DNA from: Harmothoe impar
Lineage: Eukaryota; Annelida; Polychaeta; Phyllodocida; Polynoidae
Assembly: GCA_947462335.1 (NCBI GenBank)
Contig: OX381709.1
Location: forward strand, 39,240,904 to 39,304,903
Length of the DNA stretch: 64,000 nt
Direction: 5' to 3'
Shown: in pieces, positions 49,629 to 60,876 of the stretch
Position numbering within the stretch: the stretch's first letter is position 1
Layout of the letters: each line of letters starts with the position of its first letter
The notes under the pieces: model-generated
Told to the model about the DNA's origin: nothing
Database searches by the model: none
Seen by the model: only the letters and a program-made list of their open reading frames with translations
Position numbers and translations under genes: made by a program

Positions 49629-52600
49629 GTGAGTGCCACGCTTTGCGCTAACTTCCTCCTCTTCCTCCACGGTCCCTCCCTCCTCTTACCCCCCCCCCCT
49701 CTCCTCCCCTCCCCATCCTCCTTCTCCCCCTCGCCTTCTTTCCCTTCCCTCTCATTCTCTCCTCCTCTGACAACCTCTCATGGCTTCCTAATACATGGCA
49801 TCTTGATAATTTATTCCCTTATTAGATCAAACCACGCTTCAACTCGAATAAATCTAACTCTAACCTCTCAACTAGAATGACTAACACAAGAACTAACGGT
49901 TCCACCACCCCCAACTCCTGCTTACATGTTGGCAATTGGAAAAGACCACATGTGGCTTCTTCTAACTCTATAGAAGACCGTGGCATCAAAATGAAATGGA
50001 TGTTTTCCTACGGGTGGAAAGCCATAATTATGCTGTTGGATTTAATTAATCTAATACTTAATTTATGAATAGAGATTGATCTTCTTGGAAACTTAAAGAA
50101 TACCCCTTCCCCTTCCAATCCTGGTGGTCCTATAGTAACGTGTGGAGTGAACTTGGCGCGGCTGCCTAATTCCCAATTGTCACGGCCAGCATGCATTATT
50201 TTCCCCAGCTCACCTCCTTTTGATGCCACATACACTGATCTGCCATACCTTTACCTGGATGCTACCGGATTACATTACGATTTCTGGACTTAATGTGCCC
50301 CTGTAAAGTTTCTAAGTAACATAGTAAGCAATATGTGGGATTTCATGGAACTGATAAATGACTGGAAACATTAGTAACTTTAAGGGATCATTAAAGGTAC
50401 TTTAAGTCCAGCTGTTGTAGTGTCACTCTGATATATGCTGTTAACTGATAAGCACTCTGGCTGCTGTGAACCATACACTCCTACGGTCTGAATACTGATG
50501 CACCCTTATCTTTATAACCATTAGGGGGAAAAGGATATGTTTCAGGTTCAGTCCATTACCTAAAATTCTTTTAATGTTAAGGAAGTTCTGCTCCGATGGA
50601 CCACCACCCTCTATTGCTACAACCCCTACCCCCATCTGTAACTAGTACTGAACCTGAAACACACCTATTTCCTATGGGCCTTATGACATTGCAGAAAACC
50701 ATTGGACTGCAATTTTGATCAGTGGTTGCTGCAATATTAAGTTTGCTGATGCTGATTCTATCACAATTGTTCCTTTCCAGTAACATCCGCTATGCCACCG
50801 TAGAAATACCATTAGTTTTTGCAATAATATTATAATAAATTGGAGCCTTGTTTTTCCACCCCAACTTGTTGCTCACAGCAACACGTGAAATGACAAACCA
50901 CATACCTGAAGCGACCTTTAGGCGTCAAACCAAAGTAGCCTTCTACGCAAAACACAATATTGGCAGGTCATGCTTTTTTGCACCGTCAGGAATAACTGCA
51001 TTTGAGGCATATTCAGTCCATTAAACAGACAATCAAATAAACACATGGCCTTTTTAAGGACTTAAGACATATGTTTTCAAAATAGGAAACGGGGATGCCT
51101 TGTTCCAGGAAATTTACATTATACTTTTCAACGACACACAGCCACCATAACCACCCGGGGATGTAATAGGCAATGACTACATCTCATTCTGACAAAGAGC
51201 AGTCCATTGAGGAATATCATTCTGGTTTGCTTTGCATTATTTCCTTATGGTCCATAGATAAGTAATCTGAAGCAATTTTCCTTCAAATGCAAATTATTTT
51301 CATGCTGGGATTTAGATAAATAAGCAATTATACATTGATAGATTTATCTGCAGAACTTTTAACAAGATAGCCGGAACAGACCCACATCGCACTGGTGTCA
51401 AAATAACAATTATGCCTGCTCCTGTCATAGAAACAAACATATTAACCCCTCCAGAAATACTACTGCTTATGGCTGAAATCTGCAGTGCTCTAACACTTAC
51501 AGGTGAATTAACATAACCTTGGGTTTGGAATGCTTAGATGGTAGCACCTACATTAAGATTAAGACCCTTTAATTCCTTTAAGGCAATTATTCCAAAACCT
51601 AATTGGACTGTGTCACATCCCCAGGTAAGGTGAGGTCTCACGTTACGGTGTTTATTTTAGTCATTTACTCTTATTATTTTCATCTAAAGTTCATTTCTAC
51701 AAATCTTTATATAATTTTATATATTCCTTTTTTTTTATTAAGTTGATTCTACCTCTCACACATTATGTTAAATGTTCATCAATTACATCACCTTATTTCT
51801 TTAAGTTTATTTCAGACACCCTGCAATTTATCTGATTCAAACTGTTGACAAATAACGATGTAAATGTCAACGTTTACATTCTTTTCCTTTCAAGCCTTTG
51901 GTTTACACCTTCTGAGAATTATATGCACCGACATTCTCATTTCTTCAGATTCGGGCAAATAGACAATTAGAATTAAATGAACACAAAAACACAGGGGGAA
52001 AACGACGTACACAATATTACATGAAACTATGACGCCATCAAATGCTAGAGGAACACCTATGATGCAGGAGTCAAATCGCTGATTAGATAAAGAGGAGGGA
52101 AAACTGATATTAGGACATAATCCCAGTGGTCACCCTTCGGGGGCGGGCAAGATCTGGGCCTAGAGCCAAGCGATGTTGTAAAACATTGTAAGGTAGACTT
52201 AGACACGCCATTGAGCAGTCAGTCAGAACAGGTGTAGGGGACTCCCAAGGCCGGGGTTGGATATATGTCCAGAGGGATGCATGTTCTACTGAATTCCTAA
52301 CATTCATTGAACACACGCCATGGTCCCCTTCATCATCATATTATGGCTACTTGAGGAAACCTGGATGTGCCATTTTAAAGGAAAACCCATCCCACCAAGT
52401 CCACACAGAGTACACTGAGGTCTGGTGGGCATATAGGTAGCTCACTCTATTTCCTACTGAGTAGGCCGTGTTGAAACGTTCTGAAAGACTAGTTAGTAAG
52501 CTACACGGCCAAAGGGGATACCCTTACTCAAGATTGCAGATGATTAATTTCTGATATACATTCTCAAACCGTATTAACCTGTATGCACTCCCGTTGTTTC

Positions 52601-53771
52601 TATAGCCACACTCAGTTATGGCCAGATGGCTGTTTATCCCATGATTTAGCCTATGGTCTATGTATGTTTGCAAATTACACAAAGGAATATAAAGAGTACA
52701 GAAGTATACTCTTACGCATATTCAGTTTACCATACATCAAGGCAATACCAATAACCAGTAATGTAGAAGCCATGCATACAAAACTCTTTAAAGCAGATAA
52801 CATTTCCTCCCCCATAAGTATACACTTTCCCTCATAGACCACGCAGCATCAACATTAATATCAAAGTAGCAGAATTCACACTAGCAGTCATTTACTTCAG
52901 ATACAATGTACAACAAGTTCAACAAGCACAGGATACTGCCTCAATACAAAAACACCATCGCATTATTTTCTTGATCCACGTCATGAATTCTATCTCTACT
53001 ACACGAATGGGTTTAACCTTTATGGAATGCTATTTCATTCTTCTCACTGCAATTTCTTTGCGCTTGGACATTGGCTGGCGTACCCCCCACATACTTTTGG
53101 TTCACCGTCCGGGCTGACTGGTCGGGAATGACTCAGTCCCAAAAGCCCAGTTGTGAGCACTAAGTTCAATATTACATTTTATTTGGAAGCGTTATGCTTA
53201 AGCTACAGCCAGTGGTAAACTCAACACAACCCATCATCAGGAAAGACTGGGGCGATGGGAAGATAGTACCATGATCCCCAAAACAGACTATGTCTAACCA
53301 AATAGGCCCTGGTACAATTATGATAAGTGTTCTCAGGAAGGCTTGTTTTATGAAACTCTCCCATAGATTGTACTAAATTCTGAACATATTCATCAGTGGT
53401 TGACCTTAGGGAATTTGCTATATCTAGTCGGTCACTTTATCCTCTAGTCTGTGGAGGGAACAATCGATAATAAGTATAATGTACTCTATGCTTTCAAAAT
53501 CCTAGTAGTTAACACGCGACAATAAGCATCTTTCAATTATAGAAATCAGATAGTTTATAGGAGTATATAATTATAATCGTACATTTTACAAGTGTGGAGG
53601 CCATCTCTGCAACCCAGAGGATGTTCATCTCATGCAGACAGGTCATATTAATGCCACCTAGTGTAGTAAGAGTCAAGAGCAATCAACTGTTATGACATTA
53701 CCTATAGTATATCTTGCTGATCCTTGATGAGTGGACTGACCAGAGGTCGGTGTGTTTTCTGTGTCTTTCAG
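49629..53771 (+). other. unc13: UNC13 intron, 4.1 kb
   Basis: It begins with a pyrimidine/C-rich patch (49650-49770) and holds a family-A element at 50529-50672. A perfect POU octamer, ATGCAAAT, lies at 51287-51294 within a long, evenly composed, low-repeat stretch (about 50700-52000). That stretch could be a conserved non-coding element; a comparison with a related genome would decide. Confidence 0.65.
50529..50672. mobile_element. MITE-like element, family A
   Basis: The left terminus AAAAGGATATGTTTCAGGTT then CAGT is mirrored on the right by ACTGAACCTGAAACACACCT. The element is about 144 bp with no ORF. The termini match those at 56681-56942 in using CAGGTT rather than CAGGCAAC. Confidence 0.7.
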
Positions 53772-53831
53772 GGGTCTACCCATGGATCCTTACGTTACAC
53801 CCCCAGACAGTCCTGTCGACAGCCTAGGAAG
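53772..53831 (+). CDS. unc13: UNC13 exon A of a duplicated pair (DPYVTP type)
   Basis: It encodes (R)GLPMDPYVTPPDSPVDSL, then G and two bases. The acceptor is GTGTCTTTCAG. It enters and leaves in phase 2. The minimal end uses a non-canonical GC donor, AAG|GCAAGC, a good match to GC-AG introns. Alternatively the exon reads on through RQATL to a GT donor at 53946 (GTAAGA). That adds 38 codons, stays open and keeps phase 2. The residues RQATL recur in exon B with only silent differences, which argues that at least these are coding. Exon B (56562) and the exon at 59936 are related copies. Confidence 0.85.
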
Positions 53832-56561
53832 GCAAGCCACTCTCCTTCCTCTTTCCTTCTTCTCACAGTTTATTTGGTTTATTCCATCTTTCCCCATCCT
53901 CAAATACAAATCATTATTGTTCATCAACCATGGTTCCTATGTCTTGTAAGACACCTCTTATAGATTAGTAAGTGTCGTGGTAGAATCGTCATCTGCCCAT
54001 GTTCCCTTTCTTTCTGTAAATCTCTTTCTTTTTGGATACCCCTACCCATGTGAGGGTATGTAGATACTGTCATTACCCTACCCATTCCTTAAATTCATCA
54101 TAGATCTATGTCGTTCATTCTGTTCATAGATTGTGATCAACAAAGCATGTTGAGTTATTTTGTGGGTTCTATTTTTGAATCGGGTTTATACTTGATTAGA
54201 GTGATGTTCTCAATCAAGCATTAAAACCTAAACCGTTTTTCAGCTATCTTTGGACTTTGACAGTGTATCATAGACATGTGCATTTTTGTTTATTTGATTT
54301 TCAATTTGGACTTTTGGAATAGTTGTTTCCGACTCTAGGGACAATAGCATGGTTCATATTTCACGTTCTGTGACACCTATGTCGAGTTCGAACATTATAT
54401 CGATGTTTCATAGAAAAATGCATGACCATGAGGTAGTAAGATTAGACATAGGATTCCCTAGTTTTTCTCACATTATATACCTATGTGTGTCTACTGCATG
54501 TGTTGTAGGTACGCACTGATGGCGTACAGTACGTAATTCAGTGACAACGTGCTGTATACCAGGTATACATGTGTATGCTTAACGTACGTGAAACGCACAT
54601 GTGATGTATATATACACCATGTGATAATTAGCACTGTTATCACAAGTGACATTAAGTTTTGACACTAACTGGTTTAGCAAATATGCATTAAACAAGCAAT
54701 TATTCAATGACGTTATCAGCAGAAATTATGATAGTGCACTTGTTGAGTACTTTTCAATTTTTTAAAATCCTCTGGGCAGCGTTTGATCCATGTAAATCGA
54801 GGAATCTTTCTTTGGACCTTTGATTGTAAGGTCAATGGAAATGTTGCATAAGCTTGACAAAGCCTTGCGATTAGACGTTGTAAAAGGGAATTACCTTATC
54901 ATGATAATGAGACCAAAGCCGAGAGAGATCAGGCCTATGTAACATAGGTGATGGTATGATCATACAGATAATTCGACAAATTGCCTGATATGTAATCATT
55001 TTAATGAGATTATAATGATGCTTACTGATGCTCATATATGTGACTGTGTATTGAGCTTATCTTTCATGTTCTTTGTGCACTCAGCAGTATTGATACGCTC
55101 AGGTCAGTGCCTTACTCAACGTCGGTGTCGTTGTGACATATAATGGGGTCTCTAATAGAATCTCAATATAACTGAGATTATATAATATATGTTATCTTGT
55201 CTCACCGAAGGCTTCTATTATGTAAATAATTGGATCGTCTTAGACACGGGTAACTAAGTTAAAATGGTTAATGAAAATGTAGCACTAAAAGCATTAATGC
55301 ATTTTAAACTTAATTTCAAACTCTCGAACACATATGGAGCAGCATTGCTCTCGCTGGTCATTAAAAGGTACTGAGAAAACATCTCAGGATATAGGGAAAT
55401 TTGCGCAGTGTGAAGTTAAGATCGTTAGGTTTCAAAGATGCTGACATTTTTTTGCGCACTATTCAGGTTTTTTCCACACGAGGGACGAATGTAAGTTGGA
55501 GTTGTTCTCAGCCACCCTCCCAAAAAAGACATTTTTCACTCAAGTCTGTGGAAGACATGTTCCACTAGCATTTGAGCTAATTTTCAAATGGTTAGGTCAT
55601 TGATACAGCGCTCAATGACACCTAACATTACAAAGCCAAAAGGCATTTTATTACATGTGTTCCTAAATTGATCTAAATTGTTGCTTCATTCTTGTGTACA
55701 ATTAATTAACCTAAAGTGTTGCTTCACTCAACAGTTTGTGTTGTGTATGGAATCCTATAGTACCCACCTTCTCCCCTTCCTTAAGGTGAAATAAATAAAA
55801 GATAATTCATCAAGTAAATTGACACAGGTGGATGCACAATCACCTGTTTTGTGTAGTTAGATACCTATACTTTGTAGAAATTTTCTTATTTTCAATTAGG
55901 ATCTTTAGTTTACATAAACCCTAGTTCAGCGTCCTGGTTAAGCCTTGGTGAAGTGGAAGTATGTCTATACCATACAGCTTTTCATCTCGTGTATCTTCTT
56001 TGCTAGTCATCTCAGGGTCCTTTGAGTCCCTTTATATTTCAGATAAAGCTTTTGAAAATGGATACTGTATTATGAAGTTTATATTATTGTGAGAGAATGT
56101 CATCAATAACCAAGTAGGATATATATCAAAAAGCAAAAACGTTGAGTGCAACTAGAATTGTGAGGCAAAAGGGCTAAACGAATTTCCTTCAATTTCAGCA
56201 TTTATAAATACAGGTATATGCTGACCTGCAATATTGAATAACAGGCATAGGACATAGTCAACCCATGATGTAACTCTTTGTGTATCCAGAATGTACACCA
56301 TAGTAGAATAATGCACATGTTAAGACATCATGCTAACGTGTCTGTTAACCTTTGACATTGTTTGATGATCTTACTGCAATGTAACCTTTGAATAATTCAG
56401 AGGTAATTTAAGATCGAGCAGCATGTGGCCACTTCAGTTCTCAGAGGTCATAGCACAATATGTTTGACATTTTGGTGATTCATAGGTAATGCAAAGGTGT
56501 ATGTAAGCTTTTGACCTTCCACGGGTTAAGCTAAACTTCCTATAACCTTTTGACCTTGCAG
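53832..56561 (+). other. unc13: UNC13 intron, 2.7 kb
   Basis: A GC-AG intron if the minimal exon A is right. It is AT-rich and contains several short inverted repeats around 54505-54650 (for example GTGATAATTAGC...GTTATCAC). No mobile-element copy and no further DPYVTP-type exon were seen. Confidence 0.6.
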
Positions 56562-56642
56562 AGGTCATGGGATGCCCGTCATCGATCCCTATGTGACCCC
56601 AGGCTCCAGCCCAGTAGACAGTAGAGTGTCCTCTCTCGGAAG
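56562..56642 (+). CDS. unc13: UNC13 exon B of a duplicated pair (DPYVTP type)
   Basis: It encodes (R)GHGMPVIDPYVTPGSSPV, then DSRVSSLG plus two bases. The acceptor is TTTTGACCTTGCAG. Phase 2 in and out. It ends, like exon A, at AAG|GCAAGC. Reading on gives RQATLTHDNQ and reaches a GT at 56694 that also keeps phase 2, but that GT lies inside the terminus of the family-A element at 56681. Either a GC donor is used, or an inserted element now supplies the donor. Shared residues with exon A (DPYVTP..SPVDS...LGR) differ mostly at silent positions, so the duplication is old and under protein-level constraint. Confidence 0.87.
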
Positions 56643-56680
56643 GCAAGCTACCCTTACCCACGATAATCAACGAGCAGGGG

Positions 56681-56942
56681 CCAAAAAAGAAAAGTGTGTT
56701 TCAGGTTAAAAATTGGAGAAAATTAGGTACAATCTAATCTGTTTGACCATGATACTGTCAGAATTGTATGTATAATCCTAATCCATGCGTTATTTCCTGC
56801 AATCTAATAGACTTTGCGTTTTTTTTAAGTGTCACCACAGTCTAAAGGACATTACTGAATAATTATGTTAAAAGCATAAAGAAGGGGACGTTTTTCTACA
56901 TAGGGGGCTGAACCTGAAACATACCTAGTTCTTTTTTTGCCA
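56681..56942. mobile_element. MITE-like element, family A, next to UNC13 exon B
   Basis: The left end CCAAAAAAGAAAAGTGTGTT then TCAGGTT is mirrored on the right by AACCTGAAACATACCTAGTT then CTTTTTTTGCC. The interior has TTTGACCATG as in the copy at 34880. It starts 38 bases after the end of exon B and holds the nearest in-phase GT. Confidence 0.7.
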
Positions 56943-58163
56943 GACTCCACTGATGTCATGTTATACAGGTCATGTAATATGATGTCATTTGGAGTCGATT
57001 CGTTTCCTACCTTTTAAGCCTTATTGTCGTCCGTATCCATTGTGTCAGGTCTCACTTGCTCGGAATATGCTCAGTGTATTGTATTTACACGCTTTGTTAT
57101 TGGTCAGGAGTATGTCAAAATCTGTGTATAAGCCCCCATTGATGAAACTGAAGCTAGAAAGTGGCTGCTATTAATGATTCAATAGACATAATATGTCTGA
57201 TATTATCAGCTGAAAACAATACCCAGATTTTACTGGGGAATCACTCTCGAACACATATTTATTAGTAATTTGATGGATAAGCCTACGTATCAATGTTAGA
57301 CATTAGATATAATCTGCATAGTAAGTTGAGAATCGCTTGAGAATAAATGCATTCAATGCGAGGAAAATCATGAAGCCCAATTCTTTCCAAATACACACTA
57401 CCAATATATCTGTAGTGTACACCTCACTCTCATGTTAGTTAATCAACCGTATTAATTGGTAGAAAGCCAATATTTCTGTAAGAAAAGTTATAACATGAAC
57501 CGAGCAAATCAGTTCTGGCCACTGTTGTGTTTATAGCATGAGTTTCTTGCTATTTCCATTTTCTCGAGGTTCCTCCGATATCACTTGTTACTGCTTTTTG
57601 TAGGTGTTTGTTCCGTGAGTGCTGACAATGTTCGTCCACAAGTCTTTCCCCTTCTTCATATAAAAATCAAGAATATTTTCACCTTGATATTGGATATCTT
57701 TCATTGTCACCCAGTTGTTTTGCTCGCCGTCTGTGTTGTATAACATTTCATAACTAGCAAAGAAAAGAAATCTATATGAGTAATTCAATGGTTCATATTA
57801 AAAGAAGAGTACACAAAATATATATAGTGATCTCTATGTCTTTTATCATCTATACACATTTTATTTTCAATCTTTTTTCCAGATCAATTGAAGTCGATAT
57901 CCAAAATAGTCAATGAAGAGATTGATTGCACATCATTTGATGGTGATTTTTGGATGATCGACCGTCAATTGAGATTCCTCAATGTTCATAGGCAGCTTTG
58001 AATCCTCACATTGGAGTTATCCATGTTTGCATGTCTAACCATATATATCTGTTGTGATCTATATTAATGCAAGAGAAAAAAAGGACCATTGTAGGGTCTA
58101 ATCAAGAGGTTGTATACTTAATATCCTTTCTCCTTTCTCTTTTTCCTCCACTACCCTCTACAG
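56943..58163 (+). other. unc13: rest of UNC13 intron before the Tyr-rich exon
   Basis: Nothing recognisable, apart from a strong polypyrimidine tract ending TTTTCCTCCACTACCCTCTA then CAG just before 58164. Confidence 0.6.
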
Positions 58164-59006
58164 CCCTAACCGAGACATGTACACCTATCAGAACCGTAAC
58201 TATCGTGACTACAATGATCGCGATTATGATGGTCGGGACAGATCCTACGATCGCGACTACGACAGTCAAGACCGTGAAAACGGTCAGGACTATGACAGTC
58301 GTGACCGGTACTATGATCAAGACTATGACAGTCAGGACCGCGACTACAGTGGAGACTATGTACACCGTGACGGAGAGAACGGTCGTGACATTGATAGTCG
58401 AGGTCAAGACTACTATGGTCGTGATGATAGAGATCGTTACTTTGACAAAGTTCCCGACCCATATGGCCGAGAGTCCCCAGGACTTGTAAAATCGGAAAGA
58501 AGTTATGGCCGAGAGTCACCTGGATTTGGAAAAACTGATAAAAGTTACGATGATCGATATTCCCCAACCTATGACCGCGATAGGGGATACGATAAGGACT
58601 ACCCCTACGATCGCGGATATGACTACAATAGTCAAGGACAAGACTATGATAGCCGCAGTAATGACTATGATAATCGGACCCATGACTATGATAGTCGCAA
58701 CCATGATTACGACGGTCACCATCGTGATTATGATCCGCAAACACCCGACCAATATGAAAGAGAGTCCATTCGGGAATATGATGATCGAGACTCTCAATAT
58801 GGGGATCCTTACTATGACAGAGAGCCAGAGCCCTATCTGGCTGATCCTCTTCTCTCTGGCCAATATAAAGATCCCTACGCAACAAAGGAGGACTTTAAAC
58901 ATCGTGACCTCATCAGAGAGAAAGAACCATTGAAAGATCCGTACAAGGATCCGTACAAAGATCCGTACAAAGAGCAGTACAAAGAGCCATACAAAGAGCC
59001 ATACAA
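58164..59006 (+). CDS. unc13: UNC13 large exon: Tyr/Asp/Arg-rich disordered region
   Basis: It codes 280 residues, (S)PNRDMYTYQNRNYRDYND and onward. About 45 of 280 are Tyr, with many Asp and Arg and few hydrophobics. Residues 1-95 and 145-205 are built from RDYD/SQDRD/HDYDS-type units. Residues about 105-140 contain two GRESPG repeats, and the end is a six-fold tract of DPYK, EQYK and EPYK. This is low-complexity, intrinsically disordered sequence. The acceptor is CCCTCTACAG and the donor AA|GTAAGT at 59007. Length is 1+840+2, phase 2 in and out like its neighbours, so the whole exon could be skipped without a frameshift. I know no fixed domain here; alternating Tyr/Arg resembles condensate-forming linkers. 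Confidence 0.93.
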
Positions 59007-59935
59007 GTAAGTTGGGTTCTCCACCAATTGTGAATGCAGCTCCACACACACTAGCTGTTGTACCTGGCCGTTGTCACCAACATGCATGACACATAATTAT
59101 GTATTATGCTTTCGGTGTATCTACTCCCTGTCTGTCTATCTTCCGTTTTCACTTTGGTTCCGATCCAAATGATTTAGTCTCCAAAAAATATTTTTCGACC
59201 ATGTACGGATCATCTAAACGGATCATCTAATGTGCATGCTACAGTTCTGTGAGCTATTTGTTTCAGAATTTATTTACCAGTTTCTCATCAAGTTTCTTTT
59301 GTAGTCCTTGTTACATTATGTAACATAAGTTGATCCTTGAATTGTTCCCACCCCAATTGGTGTTGTTGCTATTTAATTGGTATTTACATTGCTGGACTCT
59401 TATTCAGCACCTCCTTGGTTATGATTAATTATGTTCCTTTTCATGTTGTCTGTGGTATCATCTATGGCGTGGGTGCTTCCTTGCATATAATAAGCCACCC
59501 TTTTCAAGATTTTGGCACTCTTATAGCCATCATATTCAGTTGAGAGATTGTGATAATTATGTCATCGACGTACAGCAATGATGTGCACTGTAATTCTTTA
59601 TCGTGGAGTATGTATAGTAGATCCTGATTCATTTCATATCGCAACATCAGTATACAACCATACACCATCCAAGTCGTCATGGTAACAGGTAGGAATAAAG
59701 ACCAAAGAAATAGTTCAGAGGTGTCCCTTCTCCTATTTCTATATAGAAATTCCTACTTTCTGGCTGGAATTTCTGTATTGAATTACTTTGATTCGCTACA
59801 GAGAATTGACGAGAAGATTTCATATTTTCTGTCGACCAGGGAATGGCATCTCTGACTTTAGAGAAAATATATTCCTGACTGAGAAGCTGCCATATATGAT
59901 GCACCTGTCTGATTGAATATCCCCTTCACTTGTAG

Positions 59936-60034
59936 AAACGGTGGCAACCATGAATATGCATCTCAAGCGTCCAGTCCGATGGACAGTCGTGTTTCTTCAG
60001 TCAATATGAGCCGGCAAAGTACCCAAGACTACAG
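59936..60034 (+). CDS. unc13: UNC13 exon with SPMDSRVSS motif (third related copy)
   Basis: It encodes (K)NGGNHEYASQASSPMDSR, then VSSVNMSRQSTQDY and two bases. The acceptor is CCTTCACTTGTAG and the donor AG|GTGAGC at 60035. Phase 2 in and out. SSPMDSRVSS followed by RQST aligns with SSPVDSRVSS...RQAT of exon B, so this looks like a third, more diverged member of the same exon series. Here the RQST residues are clearly upstream of a normal GT donor, hence coding. Confidence 0.9.
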
Positions 60035-60588
60035 GTGAGCCGAAATAAATTCTTTCTGTGTATCCCTATCACCCTACCCATCTGATATAGTCAAAGACTT
60101 GTGACAAATGTCCACCTTTCCATGGCAGTCTTGATAAGAAAGGTGTCATCATTTGAATATTAAACAAACATTCAGAGGCCTTTGGATAAATTTGTCACAT
60201 GTAAGGACTAACAATAGTGACAAATCTAGGAAATTTAAAATATATGAGTTGTATTTAAGTTTAATTTTGTGGTTACTGGTTTATGAAGTTAACAATACCA
60301 GTAGCTCTTCTCTCTTGGTCACTAGTCATGAGTGGTGTGAGAAATATATTAAAAGGTCATAAGAAGAATTGTTTCTGCAACACATACCAGTAGATCTAGT
60401 TTAGAGTTTCAGTTCAAGCAAGAAATAGATTTGACCCCCAACATATAAGCATGCCTTTTCACATATGTATTTTTTTCATTTAATTTTGGTTATTCCTGTA
60501 GATATAGATCTAACCTTTTTCCTTTAAAAACTCTATTTTTTATTATTTTGCACAATAAACCTGTATCCCTTGATTACCTCAGCACATG

Positions 60589-60635
60589 TATACATTGCAG
60601 GCTCTATCTGCTACAGATAGAGTTGCCAATGTATA
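60589..60635. repeat. short-loop hairpin in an UNC13 intron
   Basis: TATACATTGCAGGCTCTATC plus TG, a CTA loop, then CAGATAGAGTTGCCAATGTA plus TA. The stem is about 22 bp with roughly four mismatches and a three-base loop. Too short a loop for a typical pre-miRNA. Confidence 0.7.
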
Positions 60636-60795
60636 ACTTTTTTTCTTACATATAATATAATCATAAAGCAAGACAGAGGACTGTGTAAGCAAGAGAACAT
60701 AAATAGAGAGAAAGGTGTATGGGTTTCTAGCCACACAACATGCTGATAATACTGATCATAATTAGACCAACACTGTATGCTCTGTGTCCCACCAG

Positions 60796-60876
60796 ACCTA
60801 ACTCTCACAAAGAGGAACCAAATCAAACTGACAAGGAGAACAATGCCAGTCCTCAGAGATCAGTCAGGTTCGAAAG
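60796..60876 (+). CDS. unc13: UNC13 short linker exon
   Basis: It encodes (R)PNSHKEEPNQTDKENNAS, then PQRSVRFE and two bases. The acceptor is GTGTCCCACCAG and the donor AG|GTCAGA at 60877. Phase 2 in and out. It is hydrophilic, low in hydrophobic residues and probably disordered. I recognise no motif. It is included because of the good splice sites and matching phase on both sides. Starting with PN as the Tyr-rich exon does is probably coincidence. Confidence 0.8.

Noticed and set aside
49160..49651. A second 163-codon frame rich in Thr over the DSDYTSD exon
   Set aside because: Shifted-frame shadow of the real exon. It lacks the family blocks and its phase does not fit.
5782..50672. Target-site duplications for families A and B
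   Set aside because: I inspected the flanks of several copies and saw no convincing direct duplication, so no superfamily is assigned.
58166..59049. Long minus-strand and alternative-frame ORFs over the Tyr-rich exon
   Set aside because: These are shadows of the repetitive coding exon; only the + strand phase that joins both neighbours has matching splice sites.
60589..60635. Pre-miRNA hairpin
   Set aside because: The stem is about 22 bp with a three-base loop, too short for a usual metazoan pre-miRNA; more likely a simple inverted repeat.
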